A stretch of 15,060 bases of DNA from CAYGZA01 sp964354135 (GCA_964354135.1 CAYGZA010000156.1:1-15060); one strand, 5' to 3'. Positions 1 to 8,237 are shown, numbered from the stretch's first letter. Made by a program: numbers and translations. The notes: generated by a model not told the origin, from the letters alone.

Positions 1-3000
1 TGCCGCCGTCGTGGCCGCTGATGAGCACTTCGTCGGCATTTCCCTTGGCGACGCCCGCGGCGACCGTCCCCACGCCGACCTCGGCGACCAGCTTCACCGA
101 GACCATCGCCTCGGGATTGGCGCACTTGAGGTCGTAGATCAACTGGGCCAGGTCTTCGATGGAGTAGATGTCGTGGTGCGGCGGCGGGGAGATGAGCGAG
201 ACGCCTGGGGTGGAGTGCCGCAGCCGGGCGATCTCCTCGGTCACCTTGTAGCCGGGGAGCTGGCCCCCTTCGCCCGGCTTGGCCCCCTGGGCCATCTTGA
301 TCTGGAGCACCCGGGCGTTGGCCAGGTATTCGATCGTCACGCCGAAGCGCGCGCTGGCCACCTGCTTGATGCCGCAGTTGAGCGAGTCGCCGCCGGGCGA
401 GGGTCGGTATCGACCGGGGTCTTCACCCCCCTCGCCCGTGTTCGACATCCCGCCCAGCCGGTTCATGGCGGCCGCCAGGGTCTCGTGCGCCTCGCGGCTG
501 ATCGAGCCGTGGGACATGGCCCCAGTGTAGAACCGCTTGACGATCTCGCCGGCCGGATCGACTTCTTCCAGCGGCACCGGCTCCCCGGGCACGAGCTCGA
601 ACAGCCCGCGGAGCGTACACAGCTCCCGGCTCTGGTCGTTGATCGCCCGGGCGTACTCGGCATAAGCTTGCGGGTCGTTGTCGATCACGGCGTGCTGGAG
701 GCGGGTGACGGTGGTGGGGTTCCAGAGGTGGGCCTCGCCGTCGAGGCGGAAGTGGTACTCGCCGCCGAAATCCAGCTCCAGCGCGCCCGGCTCCCGCGGT
801 CCAAAGGCCGCCCGGTGCCGGGCCAGCGTCTCGCGGGCGATCACCTCCAAGTCGGCCCCCTGGATCCGGGAAGCGGTGCCGGTGAAGTAGCGGTCGATCA
901 GATCGCGGCCCAGGCCGACGGCCTCGAACTGCTGGGCCGCGTGGTAGCTCCGCAGCGTCGAGATCCCCATCTTGGAGATCGTCTTCAGGATGCCCTTCTT
1001 CACCGCGCTGATGTAGTGGTCGCACAGCTCGTCCAGCTCGATCCCTTCGGGCAGGGCCTTTTCCTTGTGCAGCTTGTAGATCGCCTCGAACGCCATGTAG
1101 GGGTTGACGGCGTTAGCCCCGTATCCGCAGAGCAGGCAGAAGTGCATCACCTCGCGAGGCTCGCCGCTTTCGATGACGATTCCCGCCTGGCCTCGCAGGC
1201 GGCGCAGGAGCAGGCCGTGGTGCAAGGCCCCGGCGGCCAACAGGCTGGGGATGGGCGCCTTGCGGGGCGAGACCTCCTGGTCGCTGACGATCAAGAGCGA
1301 TGCCCCGTCGGCGATCGCCTTCTCCGCCGCATCGACCAGTTGCTCCAGAGCGCGGCGGAGCGTTCCGCCGGGGTCGTCGTGATCGGCGTCGAAGAGCGCC
1401 GCAAGCGTGGCCACGCGAAAATCGTCCTGCTTGGCGGCCTGGAGCCGATCGATGTCCTCGTTCGTGAGGATCGGGTGCTGGAGCTTCAGTTGCCGGCAGT
1501 GGGCCGGGGTCTCGTTCAGAAGGTTCCGCTGCTTCCCGGTGAACGCCATCAGCGACATCACCAGCCCTTCGCGCAGGGGATCGATCGGCGGGTTGGTCAC
1601 CTGGGCGAAAAGCTGCTTGAAGTAGTTGAACAACAGCTTCGGCTTCGAGGAGAGGACGGCCAGCGGCGTATCGGTCCCCATCGAGCCGACCGGCTCCTGG
1701 CCGTCGCGGGCCATGGGGGCGACGATCATGTCCAGCTCTTCCCGCGTGTAGCCGAAGGCCCGCAGCAGTTGGGCGAGCTTGTCGGGGTGGCTTTCCGGGC
1801 GCCGCGTGGGCTGGAAGAGCCCCCGCAGCTCGATGCGGTTTTCCTCCAGCCAGCGGCGGTACGGCTTCTGCCGGGCGATTTTCCCCTTGATCTCGTTGTC
1901 GACCACGATGCGGCCTTCGGCGGTGTCCACCAGGAACATCCGCCCCGGCTGAAGGCGGCCCTTCTGCCGGATTTTCTCGGGCGGGAACTCGATCACCCCC
2001 ACCTCGCTCGCCAACACCACCAGGCCGTCGGTCGTGACGACGTAGCGGCAGGGACGAAGGCCGTTGCGGTCCAGGGTCCCGCCCACCAGCCGGCCGTCGG
2101 TGAAGACCACCGCCGCAGGGCCGTCCCACGGCTCCATGATCGCCGCGTGGTACTCGTAGAAGGCCCGCTTGTCGGTGCTCATGTGGTACTGGAGGCCGAA
2201 GGCCTCGGGGATCATCATCATCAGGGCGTGCGGCGCGGAGCGCCCGGCGCGGACCAAAAGCTCCATCGCGTTGTCGAAGCTCGCCGAGTCGCTCGCCCCG
2301 GCCTCGACGACCGGGAACAAATCCGAAAGGTCCCCCGCCAACGCCGGGCAGGCCATGGTCTTCTCGTGGGCCCTGAGCCGGTGGACGTTTCCCCGCAGGG
2401 TATTGATCTCCCCGTTGTGGGCGATCATCCGGAACGGGTGCGCCAGCTTCCAGCTCGGGAACGTATTCGTGCTGTAACGCTGGTGGACGATGGCCAGCGC
2501 CGTTTCGATCCGCGGGTCGGCAAGGTCCGGATAATAGGCGAACAACTGCGGGGCGAAGAACATCCCCTTGTAGACGATCGTGCGGCACGACATCGAAGGG
2601 ACGTAGAAATCGCCGGCCGCGTCGCCGTGCTTGGCCCGCACGCGGTGCTCCGCCCGCTTCCGCACCACGAAGAGCCGGCGCTCCAGGTCCTCGTCGGCCA
2701 ACCCCTGGCCGCCGATGAAGACCTGCCGGACGACCGGCTCGGCGCTCCGGGCGATTTGGCCCAGGCACGCGTTGTCGGTGGGCACGTCGCGCCGGCCGAG
2801 CACCGCGAGCCCCCCTTCCTCGATCGCCGCCGAGAGGAGTTCTTCGCAGCCCCGCCGCACATCGGCATCCTGCGGCAGGAAGAGCATGGCAACGCCGTAG
2901 CCGAGCGGATCGGGAAGCGAGAAGCCCAGGAGCGCGGCCTCCGCGGCGAAGAAGTCGTGCGGGATCTGGAGGAGGATCCCGGCCCCGTCGCCGGTCGATT

Positions 3001-3172
3001 CGTCGGCCCCGGCGGCACCGCGATGCTGAAGGCTCAAGAGGACCTGTTTGCCGTGCTCGATGATCGCGTGCTCGCGTCGCCCGGAGATGTTCACGATCGC
3101 CCCGATCCCACAGGCATCGTGTTCGCAGCGGGGGTCGTACAGGCCCTGTTGTTTGGGGAGCGTATGTGCCAT
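1..3172 (-). CDS. gltB: Glutamate synthase large subunit, 3' end cut off by the window
   Basis: This is the large (alpha) subunit of glutamate synthase, which moves the amide nitrogen of glutamine onto 2-oxoglutarate to make two glutamates. The minus-strand frame is open from the ATG at 3172 to the left edge, giving 1057 codons of a protein usually about 1500 residues long. Translation shows the N-terminal class II glutamine amidotransferase, with EHDACGIG placing the nucleophile at Cys21 after a 20-residue propeptide, RYSTNTFPSW from residue 232, and HNGEINTL soon after. The central domain has SKMGISTLRSY and YFTGTASRIQG (about residues 730-765). The FMN barrel shows NTGEGGEDP, KMAQGAKPGEGG (about 960) and ISGHDGG at the window edge. 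The [3Fe-4S] cysteines and C-terminal GXGXG domain would lie outside the window. No strong Shine-Dalgarno precedes the ATG. The small-subunit gene gltD is not visible. Function is secure from the motifs. Confidence 0.97.
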   Translation of the reverse strand, partial: MAHTLPKQQGLYDPRCEHDACGIGAIVNISGRREHAIIEHGKQVLLSLQHRGAAGADESTGDGAGILLQIPHDFFAAEAALLGFSLPDPLGYGVAMLFLPQDADVRRGCEELLSAAIEEGGLAVLGRRDVPTDNACLGQIARSAEPVVRQVFIGGQGLADEDLERRLFVVRKRAEHRVRAKHGDAAGDFYVPSMSCRTIVYKGMFFAPQLFAYYPDLADPRIETALAIVHQRYSTNTFPSWKLAHPFRMIAHNGEINTLRGNVHRLRAHEKTMACPALAGDLSDLFPVVEAGASDSASFDNAMELLVRAGRSAPHALMMMIPEAFGLQYHMSTDKRAFYEYHAAIMEPWDGPAAVVFTDGRLVGGTLDRNGLRPCRYVVTTDGLVVLASEVGVIEFPPEKIRQKGRLQPGRMFLVDTAEGRIVVDNEIKGKIARQKPYRRWLEENRIELRGLFQPTRRPESHPDKLAQLLRAFGYTREELDMIVAPMARDGQEPVGSMGTDTPLAVLSSKPKLLFNYFKQLFAQVTNPPIDPLREGLVMSLMAFTGKQRNLLNETPAHCRQLKLQHPILTNEDIDRLQAAKQDDFRVATLAALFDADHDDPGGTLRRALEQLVDAAEKAIADGASLLIVSDQEVSPRKAPIPSLLAAGALHHGLLLRRLRGQAGIVIESGEPREVMHFCLLCGYGANAVNPYMAFEAIYKLHKEKALPEGIELDELCDHYISAVKKGILKTISKMGISTLRSYHAAQQFEAVGLGRDLIDRYFTGTASRIQGADLEVIARETLARHRAAFGPREPGALELDFGGEYHFRLDGEAHLWNPTTVTRLQHAVIDNDPQAYAEYARAINDQSRELCTLRGLFELVPGEPVPLEEVDPAGEIVKRFYTGAMSHGSISREAHETLAAAMNRLGGMSNTGEGGEDPGRYRPSPGGDSLNCGIKQVASARFGVTIEYLANARVLQIKMAQGAKPGEGGQLPGYKVTEEIARLRHSTPGVSLISPPPHHDIYSIEDLAQLIYDLKCANPEAMVSVKLVAEVGVGTVAAGVAKGNADEVLISGHDGG

Positions 3173-3299
3173 GAATAAAAGATGTTCCGAAACGTGGGTC
3201 GCGCCGCTGTACGCGGGCATCTCGGGAGCGCGGCGCCGGCGCTATCGGCGACTGCCGTGGGAAGGTCCCGCTCGAGTCTAGGCGGCAATCCGAACCGCC

Positions 3300-3352
3300 C
3301 CTCCTCATCCTATCGGTGCCGCCCTTTGCGGGCCAATCCTCTTTATCCTATC
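3300..3352 (-). repeat. Imperfect 15-bp direct repeat in the gltB promoter and leader
   Basis: Two copies of a 15-mer read GATAGGATAAAGAGG (3352-3338) and GATAGGATGAGGAGG (3314-3300) on the minus strand. They match at 13 of 15 positions and start 38 bases apart. The upstream copy overlaps the proposed -10 hexamer and the edge of the palindrome; the second lies in the transcribed leader. They could be paired binding sites or a duplicated promoter element. No function is known. Confidence 0.45.
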
Positions 3353-3372
3353 ATTAGCTAAGCTAATGTCAA
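3344..3372 (-). promoter_or_regulatory. Probable gltB promoter with a 17-bp palindrome in its spacer
   Basis: On the minus strand a perfect -35 hexamer TTGACA (3372-3367) is followed after 16 bases by TAGGAT (3350-3345), a 4/6 match to the -10 consensus. The spacer is almost filled by CATTAGCTTAGCTAATG (3368-3352), a perfect inverted repeat of 8-bp arms around one base. A repressor bound there would block RNA polymerase directly. Transcription would start near 3338, leaving a leader of about 165 nt before gltB. The regulator is not recognised; the site is only loosely like DtxR/IdeR boxes. The promoter call is inference from consensus, while the palindrome is seen directly. Confidence 0.6.
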
Positions 3373-3460
3373 TGGGGACATAAGATTACCGTCTGTAAGA
3401 TCGCGCAAGCCGGATCGTGCCGGCCGAGCAAGACCCCGACGGGCGATCGACTACCGGCCC

Positions 3461-3497
3461 GCAGACTTCCGAAGTCGTGAAGAATTCGGAAGTCTGC
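3461..3497 (-). terminator. Perfect 13-bp hairpin just downstream of the helicase gene
   Basis: GCAGACTTCCGAA (3461-3473) pairs perfectly with TTCGGAAGTCTGC (3485-3497) around an 11-nt loop. It sits 25 bases past the helicase stop codon and before the gltB promoter, the right place for a transcription terminator. No T-tract follows on either strand, so it is not a textbook intrinsic terminator. It may instead protect a 3' end or be a copy of a dispersed palindromic repeat. Confidence 0.5.
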
Positions 3498-3522
3498 TTG
3501 CAAGGCATTTCCGTGAAACGAG

Positions 3523-5601
3523 TTACGCCCAGAATCCCTTGGTTCGCCCGCGGATTGCCCGGCTGGTGACGTGAGGTTTCAGATCGGTCGTTTCCTGCGA
3601 CTCCTCGCCCTCCTCAACGTCCAGGGCAGTGACGCGATGAAAACATCGCGCCGCCCGTTCGGGGAGGAAGCGGGTCAGTTGGGCAAGTCCGTAGCGGTCG
3701 CTGAAACCCCGGGAGTACTGATAGTACCTCATGGGCCAAAGGACGTAGAGCCGTCGCTTCGCCCGGGTGAGGGCGACGTAGAAGAGCCGCCGCTCCTCCT
3801 CGATTTCCTCCGCCGAGCCGGTTGCCATGTCGGAAGGGATGTTGCCGTCGGAGACGTGGATCACGTAGACCGCGTCCCATTCCAAGCCCTTGGCCGAATG
3901 GATGGTGCTGAGCACGAGGTAATCGTCGTCCAAGACCGGCGGGCCGGCCAGGTCCTGCGTCGAGGCCGGCGGGTCCAGCGTGATATCCGCCAGCATGGTT
4001 TGCCGGCTGCGGTAGCGCGAGGCGATCTGCTCCAGTTGCTCCAGGTCCCGGCCCCGGGGGTGCGGATTGTCGTAGAGCTCCGGCAAGATCGGCGCGTAGA
4101 AGGTGCGAACGCGGTGGACCTGCCCGGGCAGGTCCGTCTTCGTATCGGCCAGCCACGCGAGAAGGGCAACGAATCTCGGCCAGATCTCCCGGGCGGCCGC
4201 CGGCGGCTTGGCGTCGTTCCACGCGATGAACTTGCCCCCGGACTGGAGCAAGAGGTCCATCAGTTGCCGGGCCTTGTGCGGCCCGATCCCCGGCAGCAGG
4301 GCCAGAACTCGCATCCCCGAGACGAGGTCGCGCGGATTCTCCGCCAGTCGCAGAAAGGCCATGAGGTCTTTGACGTGGGCGGTCTCGATGAACTTCAGGC
4401 CGCCGTACTTGTGGAAGGGGATGTTCCGCCGCGTCAGTTCCGCCTCCAAGAGGATGCTGTGGTGCGAGGCGCGGAAGAGGACGGCTTGACGTCGCAGATC
4501 GATCCCCGCCTCGCGGTGTTCCAACACCCGGTGGACGATGTAATCCGCCTGATCGTCCTCGGCTTCGCAGGTGACCAGGAGCGGACGGTCGCCCTCGCGG
4601 CGATCGGACCAGAGGTTCTTGGTGAAGCGTTCCTGGGCCAGGCCGATGACCCGGTTGGTTGCTTCGAGGATCGGCTGCGTGCTGCGGTAGTTCTGCTCCA
4701 GCGTCGCCACGGTCGCGTTGGGGTAGTGCTTGGGGAAGTCGAGGATGTTGCGGACCGTGGCCGCGCGGAAGGAGTAGATCGATTGGGCGTCGTCGCCCAC
4801 CGCCGTGAGCCCCTTCCCCTCGGGCGACAACTGGTAGAGGATCTCCGCCTGAAGGGAATTGGTGTCCTGGTATTCGTCCACGAGCACGCATTCGAACTGT
4901 TTTCGCACCACGTCGCCGGCCTTGGGGTCCGAGAGCAGGGCGTGCCAGTAGACTAAGAGGTCATCGTAGTCGAGGACCCCGGCGGCTTCCTTGCGGTCGA
5001 CGTAGGCGTCGAATAGCCGCTTCAACTCGTCGGCCCAATCCTTGCACCAGGGGAAGTGGGCCGAAAGCACCTCGGCCAGTTGCCGGCGGGCGTTGACGCA
5101 CCGGCTGTAGATGTCCAGGCACGTCCTCTTCCTGGGAAAGCGGCGATCGGTCTTGGCCAGCCCGAGCTCCGTGCGGAGCACGTTCAGGAAATCCTCGGAG
5201 TCGCCGCGGTCGTGGATGGTGAACTCCGGGGCGAGCCCAATGCTCTTGCCGTAACGCCGCAAGAGCCGCGTGGCGATGGCGTGAAAAGTCCCGCCCCAGA
5301 CCCGCGACCCGAGCGAGCGGAATCCCTTCGAGCCGGCCTGCGCCTCGTGCAGTTGCCGCAGGACGGCGTCCACGCGGCGGAGCATTTCCGCGGCGGCGCG
5401 GCGGGTGAACGTGAGAAGGAGGATTCGGCCGGAATCTACCCCTTGGGCGATAAGCCAAGCCACCCGATGCACCAGCGTCGCGGTCTTCCCGGTTCCCGCC
5501 CCGGCCACTATCAAGAGGGGTCCGTCGCCGTGCCGGGCCGCCTCCCGCTGCTGCGGGTTCAGGCCCGAGAGGAGTTCGTCTATCCCCAAATTCTCGCCCA
5601 T
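3523..5601 (-). CDS. UvrD/Rep/PcrA-family ATP-dependent DNA helicase
   Basis: This is a superfamily 1A 3'-5' DNA helicase of 692 residues, close to the size of Rep, and probably acts in DNA repair or in restarting replication. All signature motifs are in order: Q motif LNPQQREAA (Gln17), Walker A AGAGTGKT (33-40, Lys39), Ia TFTRRAAAEM (64-73), motif II VDEYQDTN (241-248), motif III VGDDAQSIYSFRAA (268-281), IV LEQNYRST (301-308), V STIHSAKGLEWDAVYV (565-580) and VI EEERRLFYVALTRAKRRLYV (601-620). The two RecA-like cores and insertions are therefore complete and probably active. The acidic, then basic C-terminal tail (661-692) is not recognised. The family includes UvrD, Rep and PcrA; sequence reading alone cannot choose between them. 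It is divergent from the RidA-like gene, with 224 bases between. The upstream region gives only a weak ribosome binding site. Confidence 0.95.
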   Translation of the reverse strand: MGENLGIDELLSGLNPQQREAARHGDGPLLIVAGAGTGKTATLVHRVAWLIAQGVDSGRILLLTFTRRAAAEMLRRVDAVLRQLHEAQAGSKGFRSLGSRVWGGTFHAIATRLLRRYGKSIGLAPEFTIHDRGDSEDFLNVLRTELGLAKTDRRFPRKRTCLDIYSRCVNARRQLAEVLSAHFPWCKDWADELKRLFDAYVDRKEAAGVLDYDDLLVYWHALLSDPKAGDVVRKQFECVLVDEYQDTNSLQAEILYQLSPEGKGLTAVGDDAQSIYSFRAATVRNILDFPKHYPNATVATLEQNYRSTQPILEATNRVIGLAQERFTKNLWSDRREGDRPLLVTCEAEDDQADYIVHRVLEHREAGIDLRRQAVLFRASHHSILLEAELTRRNIPFHKYGGLKFIETAHVKDLMAFLRLAENPRDLVSGMRVLALLPGIGPHKARQLMDLLLQSGGKFIAWNDAKPPAAAREIWPRFVALLAWLADTKTDLPGQVHRVRTFYAPILPELYDNPHPRGRDLEQLEQIASRYRSRQTMLADITLDPPASTQDLAGPPVLDDDYLVLSTIHSAKGLEWDAVYVIHVSDGNIPSDMATGSAEEIEEERRLFYVALTRAKRRLYVLWPMRYYQYSRGFSDRYGLAQLTRFLPERAARCFHRVTALDVEEGEESQETTDLKPHVTSRAIRGRTKGFWA

Positions 5602-5730
5602 CTTACGTCATCCAGTCAAGCCGCCACCAGCCCGAAGGCCAATCTAGCGGACCCGGCTGGTCCTGTCGAGTGTGCGGGCAGGGGCTCGAGGGCGCCGCGC
5701 CGACTACCGGGATGTCCCCCGGGTAGACCG

Positions 5731-5760
5731 TTGACGGGGACACCACCGCCTGGGTAGATT
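5731..5760 (+). promoter_or_regulatory. Possible promoter of the RidA-like gene
   Basis: TTGACG (5731-5736, 5/6) and TAGATT (5755-5760, 4/6) are 18 bases apart and point toward the gene at 5826, leaving a leader of about 60 nt. The motif GGGTAGA occurs twice (5721-5727 and 5753-5759), each followed within a few bases by TTGAC, which might be a duplicated control site. A small bulged hairpin (5704-5726) lies just upstream. The call rests on consensus only. Confidence 0.35.
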
Positions 5761-5825
5761 GACCTTCTGGAACTGGGCTCACGCCATCCCGCCCGCCCCG
5801 TGGAATCCCGCCTCGAAGGTAGCGC

Positions 5826-7040
5826 ATGATCCGAAGAGAGTCCAGCGAAGGGATCGGGTATGCCGTCGTCGAGTTGAACGACGTGCGGCACATTCTTGCC
5901 GCCGCCGTTCCGCGGCAAGGCATGACGCTTCACGAGCAGGCCCACGATGCCCTGCGGACGATCGATCGCGTGATTCAGGAAGAGGGGACCCTCGGCTCGA
6001 TCGTTCAGCAGGCGGTCTTCATCGGCGACGCGTCGCGGATCGACGAGTGCCGCCGGATCATCCACGAGTTTTACGGCGACGAGCTGCCCGCCACCACCTA
6101 CATCCCCCAGCGCCCCTGCCAGGGCAAACTGCTGGCGATCGAGGCCCTCGGCGTGGGGCGGCGCCCGGGCGAAGTCCAGATCGAGCGGATCTCCGAGCAA
6201 CTGGTGATCGCCCGGCATCACGGGATGGCCTTCGTCCACGGGAGCCAGATCGTTCCCGACACGCAGGCCGCCGGCTGCTACGACCGGTCGGTCAGCGGCT
6301 TCCGCAAGATGCAGGAGCTTTTGGCTTCGGCCGGGGTGCGCTTCGACCAGGTGATCCGGACCTGGCTTTACCTCGGGGGCATCGTCGACCCGGAGGGCGC
6401 GACGCAGCGTTACATGGAGCTCAATCGCGCCCGCACCGATTTCTATCAGGGCTTCAACTTCCTGACTGCCCATATCCCTCCCGAACGAAACGGCGAGGTC
6501 TACCCCGCGAGCACCGGCATCGGCGCCGACAACCGCGACGTGCTGATGAGCTGCATCGCCTTGGCCACCGACCGGAAGGACGTGCTGGCCGTCCCTCTGG
6601 AAAACCCCGTGCAGACCTCGGCCTTCCAGTATTCGGCCTGTTACGGCCTGAAGAGCCCGAAGTTCTCCCGGGCGCTGGCCCTGGCGGCCGGCAACTGCGC
6701 CACGATCTTCATCTCCGGAACGGCCAGCATCACCGGCTCCGAAAGCCGCTATCCGGACGACGTGGAGGCCCAGACCGACCAGACCCTGGACAACATCGAG
6801 GCCCTGATTGCGGAGGACAACCTCCGGCACCACGGCCTTTCCGGCTTGGGAGCCACCATGGCCGACCTGGCCCTGGCCCGGGTCTACATCAAGCGGCAAG
6901 AGGACTACGAGAGAACGCGGGCCGTATGCCGGCGGCGCCTGGGCGAGCTGCCCACGATCTACGCCGTGGCCGACGTCTGCCGCCCGGAGCTCCTCGTGGA
7001 GATCGAGGGGATCGCCTTCTCGCACCGCGGCGCGGGCTAA
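5826..7040 (+). CDS. Three-unit RidA-superfamily protein, chorismatase-like
   Basis: This 404-residue protein consists of three RidA/YjgF-like units. Unit 1 (about 20-110) reads like free-standing RidA: helix ALRTIDRVIQEEGTL, then AVFIGDASRIDECRRIIHEFYGD, and TYIPQRPCQGKLLAIEALGV with Arg96 where RidA has its catalytic Arg105. Units 2 and 3 (about 115-404) resemble chorismatases such as FkbO, Hyg5 and XanB2: TWLYLGGIVDPEG, NGEVYPASTGIG (222-233), VPLENPVQTSAFQY, FISGTASITG (295-304), EAQTDQTLDNIEALI and ADVCRPELLVEIEG (382-395). Chorismatases hydrolyse chorismate, but the true substrate here is unknown. They are about 340 residues long with two such units, so the extra first unit is unusual. 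No chorismate-pathway gene is nearby. GAAGG lies about seven bases before the ATG. It converges with the PAP2 gene, with only 21 bases between stops. An enamine/imine deaminase role remains possible. Confidence 0.85.
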   Translation: MIRRESSEGIGYAVVELNDVRHILAAAVPRQGMTLHEQAHDALRTIDRVIQEEGTLGSIVQQAVFIGDASRIDECRRIIHEFYGDELPATTYIPQRPCQGKLLAIEALGVGRRPGEVQIERISEQLVIARHHGMAFVHGSQIVPDTQAAGCYDRSVSGFRKMQELLASAGVRFDQVIRTWLYLGGIVDPEGATQRYMELNRARTDFYQGFNFLTAHIPPERNGEVYPASTGIGADNRDVLMSCIALATDRKDVLAVPLENPVQTSAFQYSACYGLKSPKFSRALALAAGNCATIFISGTASITGSESRYPDDVEAQTDQTLDNIEALIAEDNLRHHGLSGLGATMADLALARVYIKRQEDYERTRAVCRRRLGELPTIYAVADVCRPELLVEIEGIAFSHRGAG

Positions 7041-7061
7041 GGCCCCACTTCCTGCGCGGCT

Positions 7062-8027
7062 TCATCGCTGGTACATCACACCGATTCCCACCATCTCCGG
7101 CGTGGCGATCGGGGTGACGATCACCCGGTCGTTATTGCGCTGCGTCCGGTTGACCGCCTCGCACGCCGTGTACGCAATCCACCACCCCAGAGCCGACTGA
7201 GACAGGTAGTGCATGTCGTCGTTGATTCGCGACCATGCCGGGAGCGTGGAACAGAAATACAGGCAGGCCTTCAGATAGGGGTCGTCGGTCATGTTGGCCC
7301 CGGTGATGAACGGCACGGCGCCGATAAAGCCGTGGCCGGCCGCCCCGTGGGTGTCGTCCAGCGGTTTCCAGTGGGAGCCGGCGCTCGTCTCCCCGGGCCG
7401 CGAGCTCCCCGCGGCGTACTGCATGAATAGGAGTGGCGGTCCGCCCACCGCAAAGGCGCGGCCGGTTCGGCCGCCGAAGTCGGCGAGCGTGCTGCCCCAG
7501 CGGGTATCGTCGCGGAGCGCCCCGATCAAACCGAGGCCCACACAGGCCGGAACCGCATACATGCCGTTTCCAAAAGGCTTGACGAACGACGCGAAGCCGT
7601 CCAGCGGCTCGCTCCGGACCTCGTTCTGGTACCAGTCCTGGAACTCTTGATCCAGCGGCGTGTTGGCAAACACCGCCGCAGTCCCAATGCCCGCCGCCAG
7701 CTCCCACAGGACGGGCCGACTGTAGTAGTTCCCGTAGTCGTTCCAGAGGTCCCACGCCTCCTCGCGAAGCCGCTGGCTGACGGGCATGTCGCACGGGGGG
7801 AGCCGCCGGACGGTCGGGTCGGGCCCTGCCTCGGGAGATGTCGCCGTCAGTGCGCCGTCCGAAAGGGCCTGCCGGTCCGGCGCTGCGGTTGGGGAAGGCG
7901 GCGGGAAATGATCAGCCGGATCGAGCGCGGCCGACAACGGCTGCGGCCACGTCGCGCGGCATGCCCCGCATCCGAGCAGTGCCGCGAGCACGGCGACCCC
8001 TCGCAGGAGTTGTCTGGCACTGCCCAT
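7062..8027 (-). CDS. PAP2-type (phosphatidic acid phosphatase-like) lipoprotein
   Basis: This 321-residue protein starts with a lipoprotein signal: hydrophobic residues 8-19 end in LLGC with the lipidated cysteine at 20. A Pro/Ala-rich stretch (about 25-75) links to a PAP2-like core. Motif 1 is SSRPG (Arg210, Pro211), motif 2 AAGH (His232) and motif 3 SRINDDMH (Arg267, His273). PAP2 enzymes normally have Lys seven residues before the motif 1 Arg and Asp four after the motif 3 His; here both places are Gln (203 and 277). The phosphate-binding Arg residues and both His are kept, so it may be a variant phosphatase or a non-catalytic relative. Hydrophobic segments fit a membrane-associated helical bundle. 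PAP2 enzymes remove phosphate from lipids such as phosphatidate or undecaprenyl diphosphate. I have the impression that planctomycetes share this SRINDD-HYLSQ variant, but that needs a search. Confidence 0.85.
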   Translation of the reverse strand: MGSARQLLRGVAVLAALLGCGACRATWPQPLSAALDPADHFPPPSPTAAPDRQALSDGALTATSPEAGPDPTVRRLPPCDMPVSQRLREEAWDLWNDYGNYYSRPVLWELAAGIGTAAVFANTPLDQEFQDWYQNEVRSEPLDGFASFVKPFGNGMYAVPACVGLGLIGALRDDTRWGSTLADFGGRTGRAFAVGGPPLLFMQYAAGSSRPGETSAGSHWKPLDDTHGAAGHGFIGAVPFITGANMTDDPYLKACLYFCSTLPAWSRINDDMHYLSQSALGWWIAYTACEAVNRTQRNNDRVIVTPIATPEMVGIGVMYQR

Positions 8028-8237
8028 CGTAGGCCGCTGGGACCGTGGGACGCACTCTGGGAGGGCCGGAGTGGTTTGCCTTCGTCGCAGGTAGACATTC
8101 CCCCGTCAGGGCGGGGAAGGCCCGCTTCATTATCGGAGGTCCTACGGGCGGCACATTAGCTACAGCCGCTATAATCGACAATCTCAACTTAACCAGAAAA
8201 GACGACCTGACTTACCTATTTTGACATTAACGGGTCA

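Larger units (their letters stand above)
3173..3522. other. Intergenic region between the helicase and gltB
   Basis: These 350 bases hold no convincing gene. From right to left they contain the hairpin after the helicase stop (3461-3497), the promoter and palindrome of gltB (3344-3372), a 15-bp direct repeat, and the GC-rich gltB leader with a short possible hairpin (GGCGG at 3281-3285 with CCGCC at 3295-3299). Both flanking genes run leftward, so the region separates two tandem transcription units. Confidence 0.6.

Noticed and set aside
11..3178. A 1055-codon open frame on the plus strand across gltB
   Set aside because: It is antisense to an unmistakable glutamate synthase frame, has no domain, and is rich in Arg, Gly, Val, Asp and Leu as expected from the mirror frame of a GC-rich gene.
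3173..3340. A riboswitch in the gltB leader
   Set aside because: The leader is long and GC-rich with short hairpins, but I see no conserved riboswitch core that I recognise.
8154..8162. CATTAGCTA, identical to part of the gltB palindrome
   Set aside because: Only one half-site plus a base is present, with no matching arm, so a shared regulator site is not supported.
8170..8175. Perfect TATAAT on the plus strand upstream of the MgtC-like gene
   Set aside because: No -35-like hexamer or extended TG lies at the right distance and the gene is 370 bases away behind transposase debris; not called as a promoter.
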